Below are positions 26,114 to 34,212 of a DNA stretch of 64,000 bases, in pieces. The stretch comes from JAEUOS01 sp965279115 (GTDB lineage: Bacteria > Pseudomonadota > Gammaproteobacteria > Burkholderiales > JAEUOS01). Position numbers and translations under genes: made by a program. The stretch's first letter is position 1. Each line of letters starts with the position of its first letter. The DNA lies in assembly GCA_965279115.1 (NCBI GenBank), contig OZ257137.1, positions 5,828,001 to 5,892,000 on the forward strand, read 5' to 3'. The notes below the pieces were generated by a model that worked only from the letters and a program-made list of their open reading frames with translations, was not told where the DNA came from and did no database searches.

Positions 26114-27808
26114 TCAAGCCACCCACTCGCTCACCGGGGCGCGTGCTTCATGCAAGGGCTGGCAAATGATGTCGACCAGCGCAGGGCCGCCGCAATCGAG
26201 TGCCGCCCGCAGAGTTTCCCCCAGCTTCGCGGGATCCTCGACACGCCAGCTCGAAACGCCGTAGGCCGCCGCGACGGCCGCATGGTCGGTGCGGCTGAAA
26301 TCGACCGAGAAGTAGCGCGCGTCGAACCCCGACTTCTGCCCGGCCTTGATCCATCCGTACACGGCGTTCGAAATCACCAGCATGACCACCGGCACCTTGA
26401 GGCGGACGATGGTCTCCATCTCACCGGCCGTGAACCCGAAACTGCCATCCCCCATGACCGCCACCACCGGCACCTTGGGGTCGGCAAAATGCGCGCCGAC
26501 CGCCGCGGACATGCTGTAACCAAGGGCGCCGTGGGCGCGATTCGAAAAGAAGCGCCGCCCGGTGCTGCGAATCTCGAAATAGGCGGAGAAGTAAGGACAT
26601 GGCGTACCAGGGTCCGCCACCACGATGGCCTGCGCCGGCAATGCCTCCCGCAACTCGTGCACCACGCGCTCGGGACGGATCGGCCGCTCGTTGGAAAGTG
26701 CCAGCTGCATGAAGCCCGCGCGCTTTTTTTCCTTGGCCGCCGCAACGGCGGCGGCATTGAGCCGGGAAGGCACCTCGAACACGGTCTGCGCATCAAGCGC
26801 GCCGATAAGCTGCCGCAGTACAAGTTTGGCGTCGCCCGCGAGTCCGACATCGGCGGCGTAGTTCGCACCGATCACGGCGGGGTCCACGTCGATGTGGATC
26901 ACCCGCGTGCGGCCGGGCGCTGGATGCCTGCGCCTTTCAGTCGTCACGCTGCCGGCGCGGCAACCGATGTAGATCACCAGATCAGCCATGTCGACTATCG
27001 CGCGGGTTTCGGCCGTGCCGCCATTGCTGCCCACCACGCCGACGCACGCCGGGTCTGTTTCGGCCAGGCTGCCCTGGCCGGAAATCGTGGTGGCCACCAT
27101 CGCGCCGGCCTTGGTAGCGAATTCCGCCAATTCGTTCTCCGCGCCGGAGAGCACGATTCCGCCGCCGACCACCACCAGCTTGTTGGCCATCGAGGTGATG
27201 AGCGCGGCGGCACGTTCCACCTCCTGCGGATCGGCGCCGCTGCGTCGCGCGGGATAAGCGGCGACTGCGGGATCGACCCACATTTCGGCCGCATCGACCA
27301 TGCCTTTCTGGGAATCAAACGGCAGGCACAAGTGGGCTGCGCCGGTGCGGCCGGTGGTCATGGCCGAGAACGCGGCACGAATCAGGCGCGGAATATCGGC
27401 CGCCGCGTTCGCGGTGCCGTTCCATTTGGTGAGGGGCCGGAACAGTGCGGACTGATCGAGTTCTGTCAGGGTGTAGCGCCCGCGCGAAGTCATGGCGATG
27501 TCGCTGGTGATCGCCAGCACCGGCACCGACGACTCGTTCGCCTCCACCACTCCCGGCAGGATGTAGGTCGCGCCCCCGCCGGAAGGGCCTTCGCAGATGC
27601 CGGGGCGCCGCGCGATGCGCGCGTAGCCGTCGGCCATGTAGGCCGCGCTGCGCTCGTCGCGCGTCAGGATGTGGGTCATGCCATGGTCCAGGCGCGCCAG
27701 GGCGTCGTACATCGGCAGGCTGGTGTCGCCGCACAGGCCGAAGATGTGCTTCACGCCGGACAGTTGCAACATGCGGACAAGGGCTTCTGCCCCGTTCAGG
27801 GTAGTCAT
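26114..27808 (-). CDS. Thiamine diphosphate-dependent enzyme, acetolactate synthase-like
   Basis: 564 aa with three ThDP-enzyme domains: N-terminal pyrimidine-binding domain with the conserved Glu in TRDERSAAYMADGYAR, a central domain, and a C-terminal diphosphate-binding domain with GDGSFGFTAGEMETI and then ISNAVYGWIKAG. The family covers acetolactate synthase, oxalyl-CoA decarboxylase, benzoylformate decarboxylase and others. No regulatory subunit gene (ilvN) is adjacent, so a catabolic 2-oxoacid carboligase or decarboxylase is more likely than branched-chain synthesis. It is divergent from the VOC-TRAP operon and followed by the racemase-like gene. Confidence 0.87.
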   Translation of the reverse strand: MTTLNGAEALVRMLQLSGVKHIFGLCGDTSLPMYDALARLDHGMTHILTRDERSAAYMADGYARIARRPGICEGPSGGGATYILPGVVEANESSVPVLAITSDIAMTSRGRYTLTELDQSALFRPLTKWNGTANAAADIPRLIRAAFSAMTTGRTGAAHLCLPFDSQKGMVDAAEMWVDPAVAAYPARRSGADPQEVERAAALITSMANKLVVVGGGIVLSGAENELAEFATKAGAMVATTISGQGSLAETDPACVGVVGSNGGTAETRAIVDMADLVIYIGCRAGSVTTERRRHPAPGRTRVIHIDVDPAVIGANYAADVGLAGDAKLVLRQLIGALDAQTVFEVPSRLNAAAVAAAKEKKRAGFMQLALSNERPIRPERVVHELREALPAQAIVVADPGTPCPYFSAYFEIRSTGRRFFSNRAHGALGYSMSAAVGAHFADPKVPVVAVMGDGSFGFTAGEMETIVRLKVPVVMLVISNAVYGWIKAGQKSGFDARYFSVDFSRTDHAAVAAAYGVSSWRVEDPAKLGETLRAALDCGGPALVDIICQPLHEARAPVSEWVA

Positions 27809-27885
27809 TGATGGATTCGCAAAGGGCGGTTGGAAGATGTCCCGATTATCGCCGCGTCGGTGGGCATACGCGTCCGGACTAATAT

Positions 27886-28686
27886 ATGGCCATGCGCCCT
27901 CTCGATCACATCGTATTCAATACGCGCGACCGCACCGACGCGGTGGTGGACTTGTTCTCGCGTCTCGGTTTCCAGGTCGGTGCGCGTGGTTTCCATACCC
28001 TCGGGTCGATCAACCACACCATCGTCTTCGCCACGGATTACCTCGAATTGCTGGGCTATCCGCCGGGCGCACCGCCGGCCAAACGCCCGGAACTGGTGCA
28101 GCGCCCGCTTGGACTGATGGCCACTGTGCTGAACACACCGGATGCGGACGCCACGCGCGTCGAACTCATGGACGCCGGTCTTGCGCCCCGTCCGGTACAG
28201 GCGTTTTCCCGCTCTGTCGACCTTCCGGACGGGTCCAGCGGGACGGCCGCTTTTCGCGTAACCCGCCTGGAACCCGATGCCGTGCCCGGCACATGGTTTT
28301 ATTTCTGCCAGCAGCAAACACCTGAAATGGTCTGGCGCCCCGAGTGGCAGGTGCACGCCAACGGTGCGACCTGCATCGCCGGGGTCGACATTGAAGTGCC
28401 GGACAAGGACGAAGCGCTCGCCCGCTATGCGGGCTGCGCCGCAGTCGCAGGCGTTGCCCGGGACGGTCATGTTGAATTCAGCCTCGGCACCTGTGTTGTC
28501 CGACTGCACCCGGCTGACGGACCGGCGCGCATGACCGGGCTCACCTTCGGTTGCTGCTCGCTTGAACGCGTGACTGCAATCCTCGACAAGGCGAACCTCA
28601 AATTCGAGCAAGCTGCAGGCCTGGTCACTGTGGACCCGGCTGCAAGTTTCGGGGCCAAGTTACAATTCACAGTTCCGGCACGTTAG
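27886..28686 (+). CDS. VOC-superfamily protein (glyoxalase-like)
   Basis: 266 aa with two vicinal-oxygen-chelate modules. The first begins LDHIVFNTRDRTDAVVDLFSRLGF, with the metal-ligand-like His at residue 7 and the Glu in DYLELLGYP. The second part is more degenerate. It matches the Glyoxalase_3 type, whose members are mostly uncharacterised. ATGs at 27886 and 27892 are both possible. TAATAT lies immediately upstream (27880-27885), so a leaderless transcript starting near 27892 is conceivable. First gene in the direction of the TRAP transporter genes, with a 71-base gap. Confidence 0.82.
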   Translation: MAMRPLDHIVFNTRDRTDAVVDLFSRLGFQVGARGFHTLGSINHTIVFATDYLELLGYPPGAPPAKRPELVQRPLGLMATVLNTPDADATRVELMDAGLAPRPVQAFSRSVDLPDGSSGTAAFRVTRLEPDAVPGTWFYFCQQQTPEMVWRPEWQVHANGATCIAGVDIEVPDKDEALARYAGCAAVAGVARDGHVEFSLGTCVVRLHPADGPARMTGLTFGCCSLERVTAILDKANLKFEQAAGLVTVDPAASFGAKLQFTVPAR

Positions 28687-28757
28687 GTGCTTGGTTTGTT
28701 TCGGTATATACCGCGGAAGCCATCCCCGCTCCGCCATTGACCCCTCGAGGAGGATTC

Positions 28758-29726
28758 ATGCGTTTTTCCGCATCTTTGCTGGCAGCCGCGCTTGCCATGG
28801 CTGGCACCGCCCACGCCCAGACCAAATGGGACATGCCCACCGCCTACCCCGCGGCCAATTTCCACACCGAGATCGCGGTGCAATTCGCCGCTGAAGTCGA
28901 CAAGAACACCGGTGGCAAGCTCAAGATCAACGTCCATTCCAACGCCTCGCTTTTCAAGGCCCCGGAAATCAAGCGGGCGGTGCAGAACGGCCAGGCCCAG
29001 ATCGGTGAGATCCTGCTGGTCAATTTCGAGAACGAATGGTCGGGGTACGGTATCGACGGCCTGCCCTTTCTCGCCTCCAGCTTCAAGGAAGCCCGCAAGC
29101 TTGCCGACGCCACCAAGCCTTTCCTCGACAAGAAGCTTGCCGAAGGCGGCATGATGGTGCTCTACATGGTGGCGTGGCCGCCGCAGGGACTGTACGTGAA
29201 GAAGGAAATCGGCTCGGTGGCCGACATGCGTGGCCTGAAGTGGCGTGCCTATAGTCCATCCACGGCCAAGATCGCGCAGTTGATCGGCGCACAGCCCGTG
29301 ACCATCCAGGCTGCCGAATTGCCGCAGGCGCTTGCCACCGGCGCGCTGGAAACCTACATGTCCTCGGGAGCCACCGGCTATGACTCCAAGACCTACGAGC
29401 ACATCAAGATCTGGTATGACACGCAAGCCTGGTTGCCGAAAAACGCGGTACTGGCCAACAAAAAGGCCTTTGACGCCCTCGACAAGGCGACCCAGGACGG
29501 CCTCATGAAGGCTGCGCGTGACGCCGAAGTGCGCGGCTGGAAGATTTCCGATGAGAAGAACGAGTGGTACAAGAAGGCGCTTGCCGAAAAGGGCATGAAG
29601 ATCCTCCCACCTTCGGCCAAACTGACTGCGGATTTCAAGCAGGTCGGGGCGGTGATGCTTGAGGATTGGCTGAAGAAGGCCGGGCCGGAAGGCGCGGCCA
29701 TGGTCGATGCATTTCGCAAGAAGTAG
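28758..29726 (+). CDS. TRAP transporter substrate-binding protein, DctP type
   Basis: The periplasmic solute receptor of a TRAP transporter, 322 aa. The ATG at 28758 follows AGGAGG at good spacing. The signal peptide ends at AHA in AAALAMAGTAHAQTKW. Family features are the FHTEIAVQFAAEVDKNTGGKLKI start, the central GEILLVNFENEW and the binding segment LKWRAYSPSTAKIAQLIGA with the conserved Arg that usually contacts the substrate carboxylate. The ligand cannot be read from sequence. It is followed by the Q and M membrane subunits in one operon. Confidence 0.92.
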   Translation: MRFSASLLAAALAMAGTAHAQTKWDMPTAYPAANFHTEIAVQFAAEVDKNTGGKLKINVHSNASLFKAPEIKRAVQNGQAQIGEILLVNFENEWSGYGIDGLPFLASSFKEARKLADATKPFLDKKLAEGGMMVLYMVAWPPQGLYVKKEIGSVADMRGLKWRAYSPSTAKIAQLIGAQPVTIQAAELPQALATGALETYMSSGATGYDSKTYEHIKIWYDTQAWLPKNAVLANKKAFDALDKATQDGLMKAARDAEVRGWKISDEKNEWYKKALAEKGMKILPPSAKLTADFKQVGAVMLEDWLKKAGPEGAAMVDAFRKK

Positions 29727-29762
29727 CACTCAAATGACCGGAGATCGGAAGGCACGGCGTTG

Positions 29763-30296
29763 ATGCGCCGCCTGCTCGATGGACTGTTCGACGCCGCGGG
29801 AGTTCTCGCGGCGTTTTTTGTTTTCGTCATCTTCGCGGTGATGATAGGCACGTCGATGTTCCGCGTGATCGGCTGGCGCACGGGTGGCTTCGAGGATATC
29901 GTCTCGTGGCTCACGGCGGCGGCGGCTTTCTTCGGCATGGCGCACACCTTCAAGCATGGAGATTTCGTGCGCGTCGGCCTGTTGCTGGAAAGCCTGTCGC
30001 CGGCCAAGCGCCGGGTCTTCGAGATCATCGGCCTGGTAGTGGGCAGCCTCTTCACCGGGTACCTGGCCTGGTCAGTCACGGCCTATGTGTATGACAGCTT
30101 CGTCGTCAACGACATGTCGGGCGGCCTGATCGTCATACCGATCTGGATTCCGCAGCTTTCGATCGTCATCGGCTCCATTCTTTTCTTCATTGCCATGGTC
30201 GACGAATTGATTCGCGTCATTGGCGGCGTACGCCCCACCTATGTCACGGCGGTTGAAGAACGCCATGCCAAGGGCGATTTCTCCGAGGACGTATGA
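29763..30296 (+). CDS. TRAP transporter small membrane subunit, DctQ type
   Basis: A 177-aa inner-membrane protein with four predicted spans (about 10-33, 48-66, 89-110 and 130-150), the standard layout of the DctQ subunit that pairs with DctM. The start is the ATG at 29763; a TTG directly before it is in frame. The stop overlaps the ATG of the DctM gene (ATGA), so Q and M are translationally coupled. Confidence 0.9.
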   Translation: MRRLLDGLFDAAGVLAAFFVFVIFAVMIGTSMFRVIGWRTGGFEDIVSWLTAAAAFFGMAHTFKHGDFVRVGLLLESLSPAKRRVFEIIGLVVGSLFTGYLAWSVTAYVYDSFVVNDMSGGLIVIPIWIPQLSIVIGSILFFIAMVDELIRVIGGVRPTYVTAVEERHAKGDFSEDV

Positions 30297-31612
30297 GCGT
30301 AGTCGAGATTGGCGGTTTCCTGCTGCTGGTAATGCTGCTGTTCCTCGCCGGCGGGGTCTGGATCGCCATCACGCTGGCGATCGTCGGCTGGATAGGCATG
30401 GCGCTCTTCACCAGCCAGCCTCCCCTGATCTGGGGCAAGAACCTGTTCTCGGCGTTCTGGGACTCCAACAACTCCTGGGAGCTTGCAGCCCTGCCGATGT
30501 TCATCTGGATGGGCGAGATCCTGTTTCGCACCAAGCTTTCCGAAGAGATGTTCGAAGGCCTTGCGCCGTGGCTGAACCGGGTGCCTGGCCGGCTGATGCA
30601 CACCACCATCCTGGGCTGCGGGATCTTCGGTTCGGTCTCCGGTTCGTCGGCGGCCACCTGCGCGACCATCGCCAAGGTGGCCTTGCCGGAGCTGAAAAAG
30701 CGCGGTTACGACGAGAACCTCGCCCTTGGCAGCCTCGCCACGGCAGGTACCCTGGGCATCCTGATCCCCCCTTCCATCACCATGGTGGTGTATGCGGTGG
30801 CGGCGGACGCATCCATCATCCGCATCTTTCTCGCCGGATTCATCCCCGGCTTCATCCTGATGGGGCTTTTCTCCGGCTACATCGGCTGGTGGTCGCTGCG
30901 CAACCCGGACAAGGTGCCACCGCCCGGCCCGGAGATGAGCCTCAAGGAGAAGATCCGCAAGTCCGGCAACCTGATTCCCTGCACGCTCTTGATCGTGTTC
31001 ATCGTATGGGTGCTGGTGGCCGGTTGGGCCACGGCCACCGAGTGCGCCGCCTACGGTGTGCTCGGCTCGCTCGGGATCGCCTGGAACAGCAAGAGCCTCA
31101 ACTGGGAAAACTTCAAGGCCAGCCTGATGGGGGCGACGCGCGTCTCCTGCATGATCATGTTCATCCTTGCCGGCGCGGCCTTCCTGACCAAGACCATGGC
31201 CTTCACCGGAATACCGCGTGAATTGGCCGAATGGGTCTCCAGCCTCGGCTTGAGCCCACTGGCATTGATCGGCGTCCTGACCGTGGTTTACCTGATTCTG
31301 GGCACCGCGCTGGACGGCATTTCCATGATCGTTCTGACCGCGGCGGTGGTGTTGCCCATGATCCAGAAGGCCGGGTTCGACCTTGTATGGTTCGGCATCT
31401 TCATCGTGCTGCTGGTTGAAATCGCGGAGGTCACGCCGCCGGTCGGATTCAACCTGTTCGTCCTGCAAAACATGACCGGCAAGGACTCCAACTCCATCGC
31501 GCGCGCGGCGGTCCCTTTCTTTGCCTGCCTGGTCCTGTGCATCGGCATCATCACGCTGTTCCCGCAGGTGGTCACCTGGCTGCCGGATGCGGTCATGGGC
31601 GTGTCGAAGTAA
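30293..31612 (+). CDS. TRAP transporter large permease, DctM type
   Basis: A 439-aa membrane protein with about 12 spans. It forms the Na+-coupled transport core of the TRAP system and shows the family's hairpin and substrate-site segments, for example GSVSGSSAATCATIAKVALPEL, TAGTLGILIPPSI and TPPVGFNLFVLQ. It is coupled to DctQ upstream. The stop TAA shares a base with the ATG of the DadA-like gene, so transporter and oxidase are made together, implying that the oxidase acts on the imported compound or a derivative. Confidence 0.93.
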   Translation: MSVVEIGGFLLLVMLLFLAGGVWIAITLAIVGWIGMALFTSQPPLIWGKNLFSAFWDSNNSWELAALPMFIWMGEILFRTKLSEEMFEGLAPWLNRVPGRLMHTTILGCGIFGSVSGSSAATCATIAKVALPELKKRGYDENLALGSLATAGTLGILIPPSITMVVYAVAADASIIRIFLAGFIPGFILMGLFSGYIGWWSLRNPDKVPPPGPEMSLKEKIRKSGNLIPCTLLIVFIVWVLVAGWATATECAAYGVLGSLGIAWNSKSLNWENFKASLMGATRVSCMIMFILAGAAFLTKTMAFTGIPRELAEWVSSLGLSPLALIGVLTVVYLILGTALDGISMIVLTAAVVLPMIQKAGFDLVWFGIFIVLLVEIAEVTPPVGFNLFVLQNMTGKDSNSIARAAVPFFACLVLCIGIITLFPQVVTWLPDAVMGVSK

Positions 31613-32868
31613 TGCATGTCGCGGTCATCGGCGCCGGCATCGTCGGCGCCTGTTGTGCGCTCGAACTGCTGCGTGACGGCCATGCGGTCACGCTGCTCGA
31701 CGCCGACGAGCCCGGCGGCGAGCAGGCGGCCTCCTACGGCAATGGCGCCTGGATCAGCCCCGCCTCGGTGGTGCCCATGTCGATGCCGGGCCTGTGGAAG
31801 AAGCTGCCGGGCTACCTGCTCGACCGCGGCAGTCCCCTGACGCTGCGCTGGAGCGCCATCCCCGCCCTCGCGCCCTGGCTTGCGCGCTTCGTCTGGGCCG
31901 GCCACAGCGTCGCGCGGGTGGAAAGAACCGCGCGGGCACTGTCATCGATGTTACGCGACGCACCCACGCGCCACCACGCTCTCGCGGCCGAGGCCGGTGT
32001 GCCGGACCTGATCGCAAGCAAAGGGCTTTTGTACGCCTACGCCGACCGCGCCGCGTTCGAGGCCGAAGCGTTGGCATGGCGACTGCGCCGCGACAACCAG
32101 GTGGAATGGCGCTCGCTCGAAGGCACTGACCTGCACACCCTGCTTCCCATGCTCGACAAGCGCTACCAGTTGGGCATCCTGGTTCCCGCGGGCGCGCACT
32201 GCCTGGACCCGGGCGGTTATGTCGCTGCCCTGGTGCGCCATCTGGTCGCAAGCGGTGGCAGGTTGTTGCGCACACGCGCCACCGGCCTTGACATCGCGGC
32301 CGGCCGTTTGCGCTCAGTCGCGACTGCCAACGGCACCATTGTGTGCGACAAGGTTGTGATCGCCGCAGGCATCGGGTCGAAAATGTTTGCCGCGCAAGCC
32401 GGCGACCGTGTCCTGATGGAAAGCGAGCGCGGCTACCATGCCGTGCTCTCCGACCCGGGATTCGAATTGCCGGTGCCGGTGATGCCGGCGGACGGCAAGA
32501 TGGGCAACACCTCGACCCTCCACGGCCTGCGCCTGGCCGGGCAGGTTGAACTTGCATCGGAGCATTCGCCACCCGACTGGCGGCGTGCCGATATCCTGGT
32601 CGAACACGCGCTGCGCGCCTACCCGCCCTTGCGCGACGGCACGCGCGCGACGGTGGCCAAGCGCTGGATGGGCCATCGCCCTTCCACACCCGATGGCCTG
32701 CCGGTCATCGGCCCGGCCTCCGCTTGCGCGGATGTGGTTCACGCATTTGGACATGGCCATGTCGGTCTGGCCAGCGGACCAATCACCGGCCGTATCGTCG
32801 CCGACATGCTCGGCGGCGTCCGCCCCGCCATCGATTGCAGCCCTTTTTCGCCCGCGCGCTTCAATTGA
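31612..32868 (+). CDS. DadA-family FAD-dependent D-amino acid dehydrogenase/oxidase
   Basis: 418 aa of the DAO family. The N-terminal FAD motif is VAVIGAGIVGACCALELLRDG with an acidic strand end LLDADEPG, then the GEQAASYGNGAWISP segment typical of DadA. The C-terminal FAD segment PDGLPVIGPA...HAFGHGHVGLASGP is intact. The reaction is oxidation of an amino or imino acid to the 2-oxo acid, with a membrane or respiratory acceptor likely. It shares a base with the stop of the TRAP permease gene, and its 3' end overlaps the convergent kinase gene by 8 bases. The substrate is unknown; D-amino acids, glycine-like acids or opines are all possible. Confidence 0.87.
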   Translation: MHVAVIGAGIVGACCALELLRDGHAVTLLDADEPGGEQAASYGNGAWISPASVVPMSMPGLWKKLPGYLLDRGSPLTLRWSAIPALAPWLARFVWAGHSVARVERTARALSSMLRDAPTRHHALAAEAGVPDLIASKGLLYAYADRAAFEAEALAWRLRRDNQVEWRSLEGTDLHTLLPMLDKRYQLGILVPAGAHCLDPGGYVAALVRHLVASGGRLLRTRATGLDIAAGRLRSVATANGTIVCDKVVIAAGIGSKMFAAQAGDRVLMESERGYHAVLSDPGFELPVPVMPADGKMGNTSTLHGLRLAGQVELASEHSPPDWRRADILVEHALRAYPPLRDGTRATVAKRWMGHRPSTPDGLPVIGPASACADVVHAFGHGHVGLASGPITGRIVADMLGGVRPAIDCSPFSPARFN

Positions 32869-34114
32869 GCGCGTTTGCAGGTTCGAGGGTGAAATAGAAC
32901 GTGGCGCCCGCATCGGGCCTGGCTTCAGCCCAGATGCGACCGCCATGACGCGACACAATCTGCGCGACCGTCGCCAGGCCGATCCCCAGTCCTTCAAACT
33001 CGGCCGCTGAATGAAGTCGCTGAAACGGCTGGAACAGGTTGGCCGCCGCGGTCATGTCGAACCCCGCGCCATTGTCGCGCACCAGGAAAACCGACTGCCC
33101 GTCGACCCGCGCGGCTTCGAATTCCACCACCGGGCGCGGGCGCCGCGATGAATACTTGCGTGCGTTTGACAGGAGGTTTTCCAGGACAATGCGGGCCAGG
33201 ACCGGATCGGAGCGCGCGACCAGCCCGGGCGCGATGTGCACCTCGCCGCCTGCCGGGGCAGCGGTTTCGGCTGCGATGATGTCGGCGGCCATCGCACTCA
33301 AGTCCACCTCGCGGCGCTGCAAGGCTTCCGCCCCGGACTGGGCCATCTCCAGAAGTGCCTCGATGAAATCGTTCATGCGCCGCCCGGCGGCCTCGATGCG
33401 CCCGAGGAGTTCCCTGGAGTCCGGCGACAGGCTTGCATCGTGGCCTTGCATCAACAGGCCGGCAAATCCCAGGATGCCGCGCAACGGCCGCCGCAACTCG
33501 TGCGCCAGCGCATGACCATAGGATCGAAGCGCGCTGTTCTGGCGCTCCAGCAGCCTGGTTTCCCGCGCGACGCGGTGATCAATGGAGGCGTTGAGTACGG
33601 CCAGCTCGACCTGGGTGCTCTGCCGCTCGGCGTAGGCGGTGGCCAGGCGCGCCTGCAGGTCGCGCATTTCCTCCCCCAGGCGCTGCGCCTGCTCGCGGTC
33701 GGAGCCGGTATCCCCGTGCGGAATCATGCGCGCATACGCCTTGCGCAATTGCGCCTCGACCGCGTCGGCCAGTTCAGCGGGTTTGAAGGGCTTGGCGAGA
33801 AAGTCGTCCGCGCCCGTGGTCATCGACTTGCGGAAGCGGTTGCGTGACCCGTCTATGGTCAGGTAGATCACCGGCAGGAGCCGGGTGCGTTCGTCGGCGC
33901 GCAGCGTGACCAGCACCTCGTCGCCTGAAGTGTCCGGGAGGTAATGGTCCAGTATCAGGACGTCGGGCATTTCGCGGCGGATGGACTCGAATGCTTCGGC
34001 ACCGGTCCTGGCGCGGGCCGCCCGATAGCCGCGGCGCCGCAAATGCGTTACCGCGTATTTGGCGATGACATCATCGTCGTCAAGCACCAGCACGTATGGT
34101 GACTGATCGTGCAT
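32861..34114 (-). CDS. Receiver-histidine kinase hybrid
   Basis: 417 aa. An N-terminal receiver domain has the acidic pocket D12-D14, phosphoacceptor D56 in LILDHYLPD and Lys 108 in DDFLAKPF. A coiled-coil linker (about 140-195) follows, then a HisKA box with phospho-His 205 in HALAHELRRPLRG. The HATPase domain has NLLSNARKYS, DNGAGFD and GLGIGLATV. No membrane span or PAS sensor is visible, so input probably comes through phosphorylation of its own receiver by another kinase. No cognate effector gene is adjacent; polA lies upstream on the same strand after a 98-base gap. Confidence 0.9.
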   Translation of the reverse strand: MHDQSPYVLVLDDDDVIAKYAVTHLRRRGYRAARARTGAEAFESIRREMPDVLILDHYLPDTSGDEVLVTLRADERTRLLPVIYLTIDGSRNRFRKSMTTGADDFLAKPFKPAELADAVEAQLRKAYARMIPHGDTGSDREQAQRLGEEMRDLQARLATAYAERQSTQVELAVLNASIDHRVARETRLLERQNSALRSYGHALAHELRRPLRGILGFAGLLMQGHDASLSPDSRELLGRIEAAGRRMNDFIEALLEMAQSGAEALQRREVDLSAMAADIIAAETAAPAGGEVHIAPGLVARSDPVLARIVLENLLSNARKYSSRRPRPVVEFEAARVDGQSVFLVRDNGAGFDMTAAANLFQPFQRLHSAAEFEGLGIGLATVAQIVSRHGGRIWAEARPDAGATFYFTLEPANALN

Positions 34115-34212
34115 GAAAGGCAGTTCTCCGCGGCGATCGCGACCGGCTTTGGCCCGAAACCCTCAGCCAAATACTATAACGCCAACCTGCGCGTGGCCAC
34201 CGAAACAGCGTG

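Noticed and set aside
26012..27811. 599-codon frame on the plus strand opposite the ThDP enzyme gene
   Set aside because: It is the antisense shadow of a clear ThDP enzyme; GC-rich codon bias leaves the opposite strand open. The His/Arg-rich product matches nothing.
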